Shown piece after piece: positions 1 through 8,798 of a DNA stretch of 64,000 bases. The notes under the pieces were generated by a model, which saw only the letters and a program-made list of their open reading frames with translations, did not search any database and was not told the origin of the DNA. Source of the DNA: Spongorhabdus nitratireducens. GTDB taxonomy: Bacteria; Pseudomonadota; Gammaproteobacteria; Pseudomonadales; Endozoicomonadaceae. The translations under genes and the position numbers were made by a program. Position 1 is the stretch's first letter. Each line of letters begins with the position of its first letter. The DNA lies in NCBI GenBank assembly GCA_947387575.1, contig CANDOC010000014.1:1-64000 (forward strand), read 5' to 3'.

Positions 1-32
1 TCCCCATGTGAGAGTAGGTCACCGTCAGGCTC
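1..32 (+). rRNA. rrf: 5S ribosomal RNA, 3' end only
   Basis: The first 32 bases match the 3' end of gammaproteobacterial 5S rRNA: TCCCCATG, then GAGAGTAGG, then a C(C/T)GTCAGGC-like closing strand. A strong terminator follows at once, as expected for the end of an rrn operon. The rest of the gene and operon lies upstream of the window. The exact mature 3' end is uncertain by one or two bases. Confidence 0.85.
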
Positions 33-38
33 TTAATT

Positions 39-73
39 AAAAAGCCCGATAGCTTATGCTATCGGGCTTTTTT
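39..73 (+). terminator. Rho-independent terminator of the rrn operon
   Basis: A 13-bp perfect stem (AAAGCCCGATAGC at 41-53 with its complement at 58-70) closes a 4-base loop. A T tract follows. It ends the rRNA transcript and also lies just beyond the 3' end of the minus-strand transporter. Confidence 0.9.
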
Positions 74-116
74 CATTCCAGATTTTTTATCCTGGAACAT
101 GCCAAAGCTGAGATAT

Positions 117-1565
117 TTACCAATATCCCAGCCATTTCCACCACAGACTGCCTGCACCCAGCCAGATCACTAGGTTAATAACGCTGGCCAGAAAGCCCAT
201 TTTCCACCAATCAGAAAGTTCGTTATATCCGGCACCGAAGAAAATAGGGGCCGGGCCAATACTGTAATGGGTCAGGCCACCAAATAAATTTCCGATAAAG
301 CAAAGGGACAGTGCCATCATCATTGGGGGCACGCCAATCGCGATACCGACACCCAGCAAGGGGAGCATCATAGCCACAGTATGCCCGGATGCGCTGGCAA
401 AAAGATAATGACTATATAAGAAGAAAGCTGACAGCAGCACAAAGGCAAGCTCCCACGGAATACCTGTGATATGACCCTTGGCTTCTGTAGTCATCCAGCT
501 GATAAATCCAAGCTGATTCAGGTGGCCTGCCAGTGCAATCAGAATCGACATCCAGAGTAATGTATCCCAGGCGGCCTTTTCATTCTGAATATCACTGTAG
601 TCAAGCACACCGGAAACCAGCAACAGACAGACACCGAGAAAGGCCGCGGCAATGGTGTGAACCTGGAAATAATCACCACCGATCCATAACACTAACAGCA
701 GGAAAAACGTCAGCAGCATCACCCACTCATTACGAGAAATTGGCCCCATTTCCTGCAGATGACGGGTAGCAAAATCTGTGGCGCCAGGTGTTGCCTTGAT
801 CTCCGGCGGGTAAATCAGATAAAGGGATAAAGGCACAGCAAACAGCGACAGCAGGCCCGGAACCAGAGCGGCCAGTGCCCAGGTTGTCCAGCTGATTTCA
901 ATTCCCATTTCTGCTGCCATGTTCGCTGCTATGGCATTGCCGGCCATACCAGTCAAAAACATCGCGGCAGTAATAACGTTGACCTGAAATGCTGAGGCCA
1001 TCAGAAAGTGGCCAATACGTTTTGCACTTGGTTGATTTGGCTGGGAGCCGTAATTGATCGATATGGCATTGACGATGGGGTAGATAATGCCACCCCCTCT
1101 TGCCGTAATGCTGGGCATTGCCGGTGCCAGAATCAGGTCAGTAATAGCCAGACCGTAACTTAACCCCAGTGTCCTTTTACCCAGCAGGCGAATAAACAGA
1201 TAGGCGATGCGCTGACCCAGTCCGGTTTTGATAAATCCTCTGGCAATAAAAAAAGCCAATACAGCAAGCCAAGGTACCGGATGCCCAAAGCCTGCCAATG
1301 CTTTGCTGACAGCCCCCTTGGAACTTGGGTCGAGTGCTCCGGTAATAATAGCAGCTGTCATACTGCATAAAGCAACGGCACCCATAGGCAACGGCTTTAA
1401 GACAATACCAACTATCGTCGCAACAAAAATGGCAAATAATTGCCATGCTTGTGGATTAAGTCCTTCAGGTATTCCACAAAACCAGATTCCGAGTCCGACG
1501 ATAATCGGAACCAGAAAAGGTAAGGCATCCCCCGGTGAAGTCAGCGAGCGCACGGCTGATTGCAT
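117..1565 (-). CDS. DASS/SLC13 family anion (dicarboxylate or citrate type) transporter
   Basis: Inner-membrane carrier of the divalent anion:sodium symporter/CitT family, predicted to move di- or tricarboxylates such as 2-oxoglutarate, malate or citrate. It is 482 residues with about a dozen hydrophobic segments. The two signature regions are visible: PSITARGGG around 151-159 and FASASGHT around 389-396, which correspond to the paired substrate/ion-binding SNT-like motifs. The overall alignment is best with plant/bacterial 2-oxoglutarate-malate translocators and E. coli CitT. I chose the ATG at 1565 because an AGCAGG Shine-Dalgarno sits 5 bases upstream. A longer reading frame to 1742 would add an unrelated, non-membrane N-terminus. 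It is divergent from birA. The exact substrate cannot be read from sequence. Confidence 0.85.
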   Translation of the reverse strand: MQSAVRSLTSPGDALPFLVPIIVGLGIWFCGIPEGLNPQAWQLFAIFVATIVGIVLKPLPMGAVALCSMTAAIITGALDPSSKGAVSKALAGFGHPVPWLAVLAFFIARGFIKTGLGQRIAYLFIRLLGKRTLGLSYGLAITDLILAPAMPSITARGGGIIYPIVNAISINYGSQPNQPSAKRIGHFLMASAFQVNVITAAMFLTGMAGNAIAANMAAEMGIEISWTTWALAALVPGLLSLFAVPLSLYLIYPPEIKATPGATDFATRHLQEMGPISRNEWVMLLTFFLLLVLWIGGDYFQVHTIAAAFLGVCLLLVSGVLDYSDIQNEKAAWDTLLWMSILIALAGHLNQLGFISWMTTEAKGHITGIPWELAFVLLSAFFLYSHYLFASASGHTVAMMLPLLGVGIAIGVPPMMMALSLCFIGNLFGGLTHYSIGPAPIFFGAGYNELSDWWKMGFLASVINLVIWLGAGSLWWKWLGYW

Positions 1566-1745
1566 AAAAACCTGCTTTGATAGAAATAAAGTGGTACAGA
1601 CATACAAAGAATAGGTCTTGTGACACGGTTTGCTGATTTTCTTGCTACTTTCTAAAGTCTGCCGCAGGTGTGCGTTCGCAGAACCGTTGCAGAAAAACGA
1701 GTATGATGCGCTCCTGAACAGCTGTTGAACAAAAGATGGCATCTA

Positions 1746-2711
1746 ATGCAGGCATTACTGGACTTATTGGCTGATGGTTTCTTTCACTCCGGGGAAGAGC
1801 TTGGAGAGAAACTGGGTATCAGCAGAGCAGCAGTGTGGAAAAAAATAAAGCACCTGGAAGAACTGGGGCTGCGGCTCGATTCTGTCAGGGGTAAAGGTTA
1901 TCGCCTTGCCAGTGGTATCGAACTGCTGGACACGGCAAAAATTGCCGCACATCTTAAACCCGAGCTGGTTGATAATGTGCTGCTGCACTGCGACCCGGTT
2001 GTTCGTTCAACCAATGACTGGGTGCAGCAGTGTGAGCAGGAAAACCCGGGGCGCTGGAATATCTGTCTGGCAGAGTGTCAGACGTCCGGTCGCGGGCGAC
2101 GCGGCAGAAGCTGGCAAAGTCCTTTTGGCAGCAGTATCTATTATTCCATGATCTGGCATGTGAGACAGGGCGTTGCTTCACTTGAAGGGCTGAGTCTTGC
2201 GGTTGGCCTGGCACTGGTAAGAACAGTTGAAGCTTTTGGTGGCAAGGGCGTTCAGTTGAAGTGGCCAAACGATGTGCTGTGGCAGGGACGCAAATTGGCT
2301 GGTGTGTTGTTGGAAATCAGTGGTGATCCGACCGGAGAGTGCAAGGTTGTGATTGGCATGGGCGTTAATGGTCGCTTGTTCCCGGAAGACAGGCAACAGA
2401 TTGACCAGCCGGTGGCAGACCTGCATGAAATTCTACCGGTCAGAGCTTCAAGAAATGAAGTCATAGCCCGGCTCACGAATACCCTGATTCCAATGCTGGA
2501 AACTTTTGGTCAATCCGGATTTGCAGCCTTCCAGCAAGAGTGGAGTCGCTATGATGCATTTGTTGGCCGACAGGTGGTGTTATCCACAGCAACTGATGCA
2601 ATTTGTGGTGAGGCGCTGGGTGTTGAAGTGGATGGTGGTCTGAAAATCAGGACTGCCAATGGCATTCAGATATTCAAGGGAGGAGAACTGTCATTGAGAG
2701 CACTGCTATGA
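1746..2711 (+). CDS. birA: Bifunctional biotin operon repressor / biotin-protein ligase BirA
   Basis: Cytoplasmic enzyme that makes biotinyl-5'-AMP and attaches biotin to the acetyl-CoA carboxylase carrier protein. With its N-terminal winged helix it can also repress biotin genes. The first ~60 residues form the HTH (HSGEELGEKLGISRAAVWK). The ligase domain has the adenylate-binding loop GRGRRG at about 115-120, then LKWPNDV and a C-terminal SH3-like part. Length (about 321 residues) is normal. The start is uncertain: ATG 1746 matches Pseudomonas-type N-termini, but an in-frame TTG at 1725 would also fit the E. coli length, and neither has a clear Shine-Dalgarno. It overlaps coaX by 4 bases (ATGA), so the two are translationally coupled. 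Confidence 0.93.
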   Translation: MQALLDLLADGFFHSGEELGEKLGISRAAVWKKIKHLEELGLRLDSVRGKGYRLASGIELLDTAKIAAHLKPELVDNVLLHCDPVVRSTNDWVQQCEQENPGRWNICLAECQTSGRGRRGRSWQSPFGSSIYYSMIWHVRQGVASLEGLSLAVGLALVRTVEAFGGKGVQLKWPNDVLWQGRKLAGVLLEISGDPTGECKVVIGMGVNGRLFPEDRQQIDQPVADLHEILPVRASRNEVIARLTNTLIPMLETFGQSGFAAFQQEWSRYDAFVGRQVVLSTATDAICGEALGVEVDGGLKIRTANGIQIFKGGELSLRALL

Positions 2712-3445
2712 AAATCTTTGAGTTTGATGGCGGCAATACACGAATGAAGTGGCGGGTGATCAGGCAGGGTGAAATTGTCTGTTCCGGAGTGCTTGAAAAT
2801 GACGGGGTCTGGCAGCCTGAGCTGGCAGCACTGTTAGAGGAACTTAAACCACTGGGTTGTATTCGTGGCAGTCTGGTATCCGGTGCTGCCCGCCGCGCCT
2901 GTATTGAAAAGGCCGCTGAAGATGTACTGGCCCTTCAGGTGGATTTTGCGGCCACACAAAAAAGCTGGCAGGGACTTGAAGTGGTTTATCCACAACCGGA
3001 AAAGCTGGGGGTTGATCGCTGGCTGGCAATGCTTGCCGCACGTCATCGCTATCCTGAGCGAAACCTGGTGGTTGTTGATTGTGGTACTGCAATTACTGTC
3101 GATATTGTTTCGGCATCAGGAAAGCACCTGGGGGGATATCTGGTGCCAGGCATCAGACTAATGAAGCAGGTGTTGTTGCAGGGAACGGCTGATATCAAGG
3201 TCGCAATAGATGATCTTAAAAATGTCAGCCCAGGCAAAAATACAGAAGCCTGTATCGGCCATGGCATGCTGGCTATGGTGAAAGGGATGGTGGATCAGGC
3301 TATACAAGCTGCCGGCGATAATCCATTGGTTATACTTTCTGGTGGAGACGGACGTTTATTATCTGACCACCTTCAGTATGAGTGGATAGAAGAACCGTCA
3401 CTGGTGATGGACGGACTGACCTTCGCGTTCGCTTCAGCAAGCTGA
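2708..3445 (+). CDS. coaX: Type III pantothenate kinase
   Basis: Catalyses ATP-dependent phosphorylation of pantothenate, the first step of coenzyme A synthesis. The 245-residue protein has the ASKHA-fold landmarks of CoaX: FDGGNTRMKW at residues 6-15 (phosphate-1), GVDRWLAMLAA at 101-111 (pantothenate pocket) and DCGTAITVD at 124-132 (phosphate-2). Type III kinases are insensitive to CoA feedback and unrelated to E. coli CoaA. The start overlaps the birA stop (ATGA), the usual birA-coaX pair of pseudomonads. It is followed after 163 bases by a SPOR-domain gene, also conserved in that order. Confidence 0.95.
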   Translation: MKIFEFDGGNTRMKWRVIRQGEIVCSGVLENDGVWQPELAALLEELKPLGCIRGSLVSGAARRACIEKAAEDVLALQVDFAATQKSWQGLEVVYPQPEKLGVDRWLAMLAARHRYPERNLVVVDCGTAITVDIVSASGKHLGGYLVPGIRLMKQVLLQGTADIKVAIDDLKNVSPGKNTEACIGHGMLAMVKGMVDQAIQAAGDNPLVILSGGDGRLLSDHLQYEWIEEPSLVMDGLTFAFASAS

Positions 3446-3608
3446 GCAGACCGGTCATTTGGCAGTAAAAGAATAAAAGACAGGCAATGTCATCGAGAGT
3501 TGCTGAATAAAAATGATGGCATTGCAAAACCAATAACTGTGCTAACAGCTGTGAAGGTAATAGGGCCTTAAATGTTTACTTCACGGCGGACCATGAAAGT
3601 GGATCTCT

Positions 3609-4343
3609 ATGCGCTGGTTTTTTCTGTTATCTCTGGTGGCCAACATTGTGTTTTTCATGATGAACCACGCTGGCTATCTGGAGCAAAATCATAATCCTGA
3701 AAGCAATGCATCACTGCCCGATACGTTGGGAGGGCAGAAGTTGCTGTTGTTGAGTGAAAGCCTTGCTGTGAAGGAGATAACAGAAGAGCAGATTGTTACC
3801 GAGGCCAGAGCACCTGAATGGCTTCCTGATCAATCTGATCAAAACACGACAGAGGGTGAGGAAGTTAATTGTGTATGGCTGGGTCCTTTGGCTGATGACA
3901 AAGAAGCCAGTCAGCTGCAGCAACGACTTTTTGTTATCAGTATTCCGGCCAGAATTATCGACAACAAGATAGAAACCAGTCCGGATTACTGGGTATATAT
4001 GAAGCCTCTGGTGAATCGCGATGAAGCTGCCAGGTTACGCAAAGAGTTGCACGCGAAAAAAATCGACAGCTTTGTAATTAACGAAGGTGATTTGCGAAAC
4101 GGATTGTCGCTGGGACTTTTTTCCCGCGAGCAGGCGGCCAAAAAACTGCAGCAGAATATTTACCGGGCAGGTTATGAAACGGATATTCGTCTTGTGCCCC
4201 GTTACCGGCATGAGTTCTGGGTCGAACTTTCCGAGGCTTCAGATCAGTTGATGGAAGATAAATTGTGGGAAAGTTTGCAGCAGCAGTTTTCTTTAAACGA
4301 AAAACGTCAGAATTTATGTAAAGGGATTGCATCCGGGTCTTAG
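3609..4343 (+). CDS. SPOR-like domain membrane-anchored protein
   Basis: A 244-residue protein with one N-terminal membrane anchor (about residues 2-18, FFLLSLVANIVFFMM). A variable acidic/Gln linker follows, then a SPOR-like repeat region at roughly 82-190 (VWLGPLADDKEASQLQQRL, then a second half starting YWVYMKPLVNRDEA, then LSLGLFSREQAAKKL). SPOR domains bind denuded septal peptidoglycan, so a cell-envelope or division-linked role is likely. The location right after birA-coaX matches the small SPOR gene found there in Pseudomonas, which supports the call more than the sequence alone. Exact function unknown. Confidence 0.7.
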   Translation: MRWFFLLSLVANIVFFMMNHAGYLEQNHNPESNASLPDTLGGQKLLLLSESLAVKEITEEQIVTEARAPEWLPDQSDQNTTEGEEVNCVWLGPLADDKEASQLQQRLFVISIPARIIDNKIETSPDYWVYMKPLVNRDEAARLRKELHAKKIDSFVINEGDLRNGLSLGLFSREQAAKKLQQNIYRAGYETDIRLVPRYRHEFWVELSEASDQLMEDKLWESLQQQFSLNEKRQNLCKGIASGS

Positions 4344-4448
4344 TTTATCTAATATACGCCCCGCGCTGACGAGGCAGCTTCTTTAAACGGTCTTCGAGAC
4401 ACCGGCAAGGTGAAAAGAGATTGTTTAACTTCTCCGAGAAATACGGGG

Positions 4449-4477
4449 TTGACAAAGAAGAGGGTGCTGAAGACAAT
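4449..4477 (+). promoter_or_regulatory. Sigma-70 promoter for the tRNA-Tyr/Gly/Thr unit
   Basis: A perfect -35 TTGACA (4449-4454), a 17-base spacer and a GACAAT -10 (4472-4477) lie about 30 bases upstream of tRNA-Tyr. This position is right for a short leader on a stable-RNA transcript. Confidence 0.75.
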
Positions 4478-4508
4478 AGCGCTGCTCCTGAAGACAGGGC
4501 AACGGCAT

Positions 4509-4592
4509 GGTGGGGTTCCCGAGTGGCCAAAGGGATCAGACTGTAAATCTGACGCGAAAGCTTCGCTGGTTCGAATCCAGCCCCCACCACCA
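4509..4592 (+). tRNA. tRNA-Tyr (anticodon GTA)
   Basis: An 84-base class II tRNA with acceptor GGTGGGG paired to CCCCACC, and encoded CCA at 4590-4592. The anticodon GTA is at 4543-4545, the variable arm is long, and the T arm is GCTGG-TTCGAAT-CCAGC. First of the tRNA cluster that in Pseudomonas and E. coli runs Tyr-Gly-Thr-tufB. Confidence 0.97.
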
Positions 4593-4709
4593 TGATTTTA
4601 CTAGCGTCCGGGTTTGGATGTTAGGGTGCGACCGGCTTGGTTGGGCTCCCATTGTAATGCTTGAGCCCTGAGTGCAGGTAAAGCGCTACACGCAAATGCG
4701 TAAGGATTT

Positions 4710-4783
<74 letters not shown>

Positions 4784-4804
4784 TTTAAAATTTGAAAGTT
4801 TTAA

Positions 4805-4880
<76 letters not shown>

Positions 4881-4883
4881 TTT

Positions 4884-4922
4884 AAAACAGGGGTAGATAT
4901 GAGAATATCTACCCCTGTTTTT
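4884..4922 (+). terminator. Rho-independent terminator after tRNA-Thr
   Basis: A 17-bp perfect stem (4884-4900 with 4905-4921), a GAGA loop, and a T tract in the 3' arm. It ends the three-tRNA transcript at the point where tufB would be expected. Confidence 0.9.
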
Positions 4923-4990
4923 CAATCTGCCAGGGGTGGTTGGTTGAGGCCCGGAAAAGCGATAGCACCAAGGATAAAGGAAAAGCGGCT

Positions 4991-5019
4991 TTTCAACCGT
5001 GATCAAGGGCGGTTATACT
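4991..5019 (+). promoter_or_regulatory. Probable promoter of tRNA-Trp-secE-nusG
   Basis: A -10 TATACT at 5014-5019 with a weaker TTTCAA -35 at 4991-4996 (17-base spacer). It lies between the upstream terminator and tRNA-Trp, so transcription must restart here. Confidence 0.55.
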
Positions 5020-5044
5020 AGACGGCTCGGGATACGAAAGTAAC

Positions 5045-5120
5045 AGGCCAGTAGTTCAACTGGTAGAGCACCGGTCTCCAAAACCGGGGGTTGGGGGTTC
5101 GATTCCCTCCTGGCCTGCCA
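5045..5120 (+). tRNA. tRNA-Trp (anticodon CCA)
   Basis: A 76-base cloverleaf with acceptor AGGCCAG/CTGGCCT, discriminator G and encoded CCA at 5118-5120. Anticodon CCA is at 5078-5080 in stem CCGGT/ACCGG. It is placed immediately upstream of secE, as in Pseudomonas. Confidence 0.97.
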
Positions 5121-5242
5121 TTATTTTCAAATCCACGGTAATAAATAGCGAGTCACAGGCGCAATTTTATCCTCAGATCAAATGATGCCGTTTTGTGGCT
5201 GTTTCTTTCCTTAAATGGAACTTCCAGGCTAGAGACCAATCA

Positions 5243-5614
5243 ATGACTGGAAAGGCAGAAGTTGATCAAGAGAGCCGCATGGACGGCTTCAAGTGGGCAG
5301 CATCAGTAGCTCTTGTTTTTGCTGGTGTTGTTGGAAACTCGGTTTACTCAGGTGAATCCCTGCTGTACCGGGTGATTGCGCTGCTGGTTCTGGCAGCTGT
5401 TGCAGGTCTGATCGCGCTTCAGACTGCAAAGGGCAAGTCCTTCTGGCAACTGATCAAGGACTCCAAAACAGAAATTCGTAAAGTAGTCTGGCCAACGCGT
5501 CAGGAAACCCTGCAGACAACCCTGATTGTAGTGGCGGTTGTAATTGTTATGGGTCTTATCCTGTGGGGGCTGGATTCATTACTGGGCTGGATTGTCAGCA
5601 GCCTGATCGGATAA
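5243..5614 (+). CDS. secE: Preprotein translocase subunit SecE
   Basis: Essential small subunit of the SecYEG channel, clamping SecY in the inner membrane. The 123 residues comprise three membrane segments (about 16-33, 38-56 and 90-115). Between them is the conserved amphipathic stretch with SKTEIRKVVWPTRQE, the SecE hallmark. ATG 5243 gives the normal gammaproteobacterial length. An upstream in-frame GTG at 5195 would add 16 unconserved residues. It lies between tRNA-Trp and nusG, with a 9-base gap to nusG. Confidence 0.95.
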   Translation: MTGKAEVDQESRMDGFKWAASVALVFAGVVGNSVYSGESLLYRVIALLVLAAVAGLIALQTAKGKSFWQLIKDSKTEIRKVVWPTRQETLQTTLIVVAVVIVMGLILWGLDSLLGWIVSSLIG

Positions 5615-5623
5615 AGGTGAGCG

Positions 5624-6157
5624 ATGGCTAAGCGTTGGTACGTTGTTCATGCTTACTCGGGTTACGAGAAGCATGTAATGCGGTCGCTGAAGGAGCGAGT
5701 TAAGCTCCACGGCATGGAAGACCAGTTCGGCGAAATTCTGGTTCCTACGGAAGAAGTTGTTGAAATCCGTAATGGTCAGAAGCGTCGAAGTGAGCGTAAA
5801 TTCTACCCTGGTTATGTGCTGGTCCAAATGGAAATGGATGACGGCACCTGGCACCTGGTGAAAGATACGCCACGGGTTATGGGTTTCATTGGCGGAACTG
5901 CCGAGAAGCCTCAGCCGATTAGTCAGAAAGAAGCTGACAAGATTCTTGAGCGAATGGAAGAGGGTGCGGAGAAACCGCGTCCGAAGACACTGTTCGAACC
6001 GGGCGAAATGGTCCGTGTTATCGACGGTCCGTTCGCAGATTTCAGCGGCGTTGTAGAAGAAGTCAATTACGAGAAGAGCCGACTGCATGTTGCAGTTATG
6101 ATCTTCGGACGTTCTACTCCAGTTGAGCTGGAATTCGGTCAGGTCGAAAAGGTCTGA
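5624..6157 (+). CDS. nusG: Transcription termination/antitermination factor NusG
   Basis: Binds RNA polymerase, suppresses pausing and links it to Rho or to ribosomal S10. The 177 residues hold the NGN domain (starting [13 protein letters not shown]), a linker, and the C-terminal KOW domain ([22 protein letters not shown]). Length is standard. It has a good Shine-Dalgarno (AAGGTGAG) and is co-transcribed with secE. A terminator follows. Confidence 0.97.
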   Translation: MAKRWYVVHAYSGYEKHVMRSLKERVKLHGMEDQFGEILVPTEEVVEIRNGQKRRSERKFYPGYVLVQMEMDDGTWHLVKDTPRVMGFIGGTAEKPQPISQKEADKILERMEEGAEKPRPKTLFEPGEMVRVIDGPFADFSGVVEEVNYEKSRLHVAVMIFGRSTPVELEFGQVEKV

Positions 6158-6178
6158 TCATCTAGACAAAGGATTGTA

Positions 6179-6207
6179 CCCATGCCGCGAAGCGGTGTGG
6201 GTTTTTT
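6179..6207 (+). terminator. Terminator after nusG
   Basis: A ten-base-pair stem (CCCATGCCGC at 6179-6188 with GCGGTGTGGG at 6192-6201, including G-T pairs), a short loop and a TTTTTT tract. It separates secE-nusG from the rplK operon. Confidence 0.8.
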
Positions 6208-6220
6208 ATGTCCTGTACGT

Positions 6221-6235
6221 CACTCGATTCGAGTG
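6221..6235. repeat. Perfect 7-bp inverted repeat in the rplK leader
   Basis: CACTCGA and TCGAGTG are separated by one base. The repeat lies 76 bases before rplK, downstream of the nusG terminator. It may be a protein site or part of the rplK leader fold. No T tract follows, so it is not a terminator. Confidence 0.4.
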
Positions 6236-6310
6236 GGGTATTTTCGGGGAGCTGCCAAATCAGGCTGAAAGGTTTGAAATTGGTGGTGTTTAACCCAATT
6301 AGAGGTTGTT

Positions 6311-6742
6311 ATGGCTAAGAAAGTACAAGCTTACATCAAGCTGCAGGTTGCTGCAGGTCAAGCTAATCCAAGTCCGCCCGTTGGTCCTGCTCTGGGTCAG
6401 CACGGTGTGAACATCATGGAATTCTGTAAGGCATTCAACGCCAAGACCCAGAGTCTTGAGCCGGGTATGCCTACTCCGGTTATTATCACTGTTTATAATG
6501 ACCGCAGCTTCACCTTTGAAACCAAGACTCCGCCGGCTGCTGTTCTGCTGAAGAAAGCTGCCAAGCTGAAGAAAGGTTCTGGCCGTCCTAACACTGAAAA
6601 GGTCGGTACTGTAACCCGTGAACAGCTGGAAGAGATCGCCAAAACCAAAGAGCCTGATCTGACAGCTGCAGACATGGACGCTGCCGTTCGCACCATCGCT
6701 GGTAGCGCACGCAGCATGGGTCTGAACGTGGAGGGCGTGTAA
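6311..6742 (+). CDS. rplK: 50S ribosomal protein L11
   Basis: 143 residues, the normal length. L11 forms the GTPase-associated centre with 23S rRNA, and its conserved proline-rich N-terminal segment [20 protein letters not shown] is present. The stop codon directly abuts the rplA start, the standard L11 operon in which L1 controls both genes translationally. Confidence 0.98.
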   Translation: MAKKVQAYIKLQVAAGQANPSPPVGPALGQHGVNIMEFCKAFNAKTQSLEPGMPTPVIITVYNDRSFTFETKTPPAAVLLKKAAKLKKGSGRPNTEKVGTVTREQLEEIAKTKEPDLTAADMDAAVRTIAGSARSMGLNVEGV

Positions 6743-7438
6743 ATGGCTAAACTGAGCAAGCGCCAGAAGATGATCGCCGAGAAAGTAGAAGCTGGTAAGG
6801 CTTACTCTTTCGAAGAAGCTGCAAAGCTGCTGGGCGAAATCTCCTCCGTCAAGTTCAAGGAATCTGTAGACGTTTCCGTGAACCTGGGTGTTGATCCGCG
6901 TAAATCTGATCAGGTTGTTCGTGGTTCCACCGTTCTGCCTAACGGTACCGGTAAAGAAGTTCGCGTTGCTGTGTTCACACAGGGCGCTAACGCTGAAGCT
7001 GCTAAAGAAGCTGGCGCAGACATCATCGGTATGGATGATCTGGCTGCACAGGTTAAAGCTGGTGAGCTGAACTTCGACGTTGTTATTGCTTCTCCGGACG
7101 CAATGCGTGTTGTTGGCCAGCTGGGTCAGATCCTGGGCCCGCGTGGCCTGATGCCTAACCCGAAGGTTGGTACTGTAACTCCTAACGTTGCTGATGCGGT
7201 TAAGAACGCTAAAGCTGGTCAGGTTCGTTTCCGTACTGACAAGAACGGCATCATCCACAGCAGTGTTGGCAAGATCGACTTTGACGCTTCTGCTCTGAAG
7301 CAGAACGTTGAAGCTCTGATGGCTGACCTGAAGAAGCTGAAGCCGGCTTCCGCCAAGGGCGTTTACATGAAGAAAGTCACCCTGTCCTCTACCATGGGCC
7401 CGGGTCTGACTATCGACATGGCTTCTCTGGACATCTAA
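6743..7438 (+). CDS. rplA: 50S ribosomal protein L1
   Basis: 231 residues, normal length. It has the L1 signature around [19 protein letters not shown]1 builds the mobile stalk at the E site and represses the rplK-rplA mRNA. The start codon follows the rplK stop with no gap, so translation is coupled. Confidence 0.98.
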   Translation: MAKLSKRQKMIAEKVEAGKAYSFEEAAKLLGEISSVKFKESVDVSVNLGVDPRKSDQVVRGSTVLPNGTGKEVRVAVFTQGANAEAAKEAGADIIGMDDLAAQVKAGELNFDVVIASPDAMRVVGQLGQILGPRGLMPNPKVGTVTPNVADAVKNAKAGQVRFRTDKNGIIHSSVGKIDFDASALKQNVEALMADLKKLKPASAKGVYMKKVTLSSTMGPGLTIDMASLDI

Positions 7439-7758
7439 TTCGTTCAGAAAGAATTAAAGTCTTCGTGATGAGCACCTTTAAAGATGCTCATCATTGAAGC
7501 AGAGACTTTGGGGTCCCCTTTTCGGGGGCTGTCAAAGACCGCAGGAGCTGATGCAGGCGATCCCTTTGGGGTTCCAGTGGAAGGCTTAATAATCCTGCGC
7601 AGACGGTGATCAGTGATCTCCTGTTATCAGGCTGATTTAAAACTGAACCCATCACCGTTTTCAGGTAGCAATCTGAAACCGTTTTGGTTATCAGGTTGTC
7701 GGTAAACTGACTCTCTTTCGAGAGTTATGTTTGACTGTAAAAGATTGGAGTAAAGCCA
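7439..7758 (+). promoter_or_regulatory. rplA-rplJ intergenic region with L10-type leader
   Basis: This 320-base gap holds several hairpins: 7467-7474/7485-7492, one with a GGGGTCCCC core near 7509, and ACTCTC/GAGAGT at 7710-7725. A stretch around 7590-7610 contains CCTGCGCAGACGGTGAT. Long structured leaders here bind the L10-L12 complex and repress rplJL, and some carry a promoter. The hairpins are seen directly. The L10-leader identity is inferred from position and the CGCAGACGGTG element. I could not assign a clear promoter. Confidence 0.6.
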
Positions 7759-8289
7759 ATGGCGTTAGGTCTCGAAGACAAGAAGGCGATAGTCGCCGAG
7801 GTCAACGAGTTTGCCCAAAACGCTCTGTCGGCTGTCATTGCGGACTACCGTGGTCTGACCGTTGGTCAGATGACTTCCCTGCGTAAGCAGGCCCGCGAAG
7901 GCGGTGTGTATCTGAAAGTTGTTCGGAACACACTGGCACGTCGCGCGGTTGAAGGTACTGAATTTGAGTGCCTGAAAGAAGAACTGGTTGGTCCGACCGT
8001 CCTGGCGTTCTCTCAGGAAGACCCGGGTGCCGCTGCGCGCCTGATGAAGGACTTCGCTAAAGAGAACAAAGAGCTGGAGGTTAAGGCACTCTCTATCAGT
8101 GGTCAGGTGCTCCCTGCTGAGCAGATTGACGTACTGGCTAAGATGCCGACTCTGGACCAGGCGCGCGCAATGCTGATGAGCGTAATGATTGCACCGGTGA
8201 CCAAGCTGGCGAGAACTTTCAACGAGTTCCCGGGCAGTATCACCCGTGTAGTGGCAGCTGTTGCCGACCAGAAAAAAGAAGCAGCCTGA
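7759..8289 (+). CDS. rplJ: 50S ribosomal protein L10
   Basis: 176 residues. L10 is the base of the ribosomal stalk: its N-terminal half binds 23S rRNA with L11, and its C-terminal helix carries L7/L12 dimers. The start is supported by GGAG 10 bases upstream. It is paired with rplL downstream and preceded by a long leader suitable for autoregulation. Confidence 0.98.
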   Translation: MALGLEDKKAIVAEVNEFAQNALSAVIADYRGLTVGQMTSLRKQAREGGVYLKVVRNTLARRAVEGTEFECLKEELVGPTVLAFSQEDPGAAARLMKDFAKENKELEVKALSISGQVLPAEQIDVLAKMPTLDQARAMLMSVMIAPVTKLARTFNEFPGSITRVVAAVADQKKEAA

Positions 8290-8423
8290 TCCTTTTCAGG
8301 GGCTTTGAAAGTTATATAGGTGACCGAATGTTGTCTGTGTCCGACCTGATGAAGCAGGCGGCATAGATACGGTCACCCAGAATGAATTTTGGTTTTACCA
8401 AACCGATTTTTGGAGATATGAAA

Positions 8424-8798
8424 ATGGCTCTGTCCAAAGAAGATATCCTGAACGCTATCGCTGAAATGTCCGTAATGGACGTTGTTGAACTGGTTTCCGC
8501 TATGGAAGAAAAGTTCGGCGTTTCCGCTGCTGCTGCTGTTGCTGCTGCTCCTGCTGCTGCTGGCGAAGCTGCTGCTGCTGAAGAACAGACCGAGTTCGAC
8601 GTAATCCTGACCAGCGCTGGCGACAAGAAAGTCAACGTAATCAAGGTTGTACGTGCTGCTACCGGCCTGGGCCTGAAAGAAGCTAAGGGCGTTGTAGACG
8701 GCGCTCCTGCTCCAGTTAAAGAAGCTGCTTCCAAGGAAGAAGCTGAAGAACTGAAGAAGCAGCTGGAAGAAGCTGGTGCATCTGTAGAAATCAAGTAA
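8424..8798 (+). CDS. rplL: 50S ribosomal protein L7/L12
   Basis: 124 residues. The stalk protein recruits translational GTPases. The N-terminal dimerisation domain ([19 protein letters not shown]), an alanine-rich hinge written largely with GCT codons, and the C-terminal factor-binding domain ([12 protein letters not shown]) are all present. ATG 8424 is chosen over an in-frame ATG at 8382 because GGAGA lies 7 bases upstream and the product then matches family length and N-terminus (MALSKED). Confidence 0.98.
   Translation: MALSKEDILNAIAEMSVMDVVELVSAMEEKFGVSAAAAVAAAPAAAGEAAAAEEQTEFDVILTSAGDKKVNVIKVVRAATGLGLKEAKGVVDGAPAPVKEAASKEEAEELKKQLEEAGASVEIK

Noticed and set aside
4345..4595. Small frames on both strands over tRNA-Tyr
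   Set aside because: They run through a complete tRNA gene and its promoter, and such frames are often mis-annotated around tRNAs.
8524..8580. GCT-rich stretch in rplL as a microsatellite
   Set aside because: It encodes the normal alanine-rich hinge of L7/L12 and its length fits the family.
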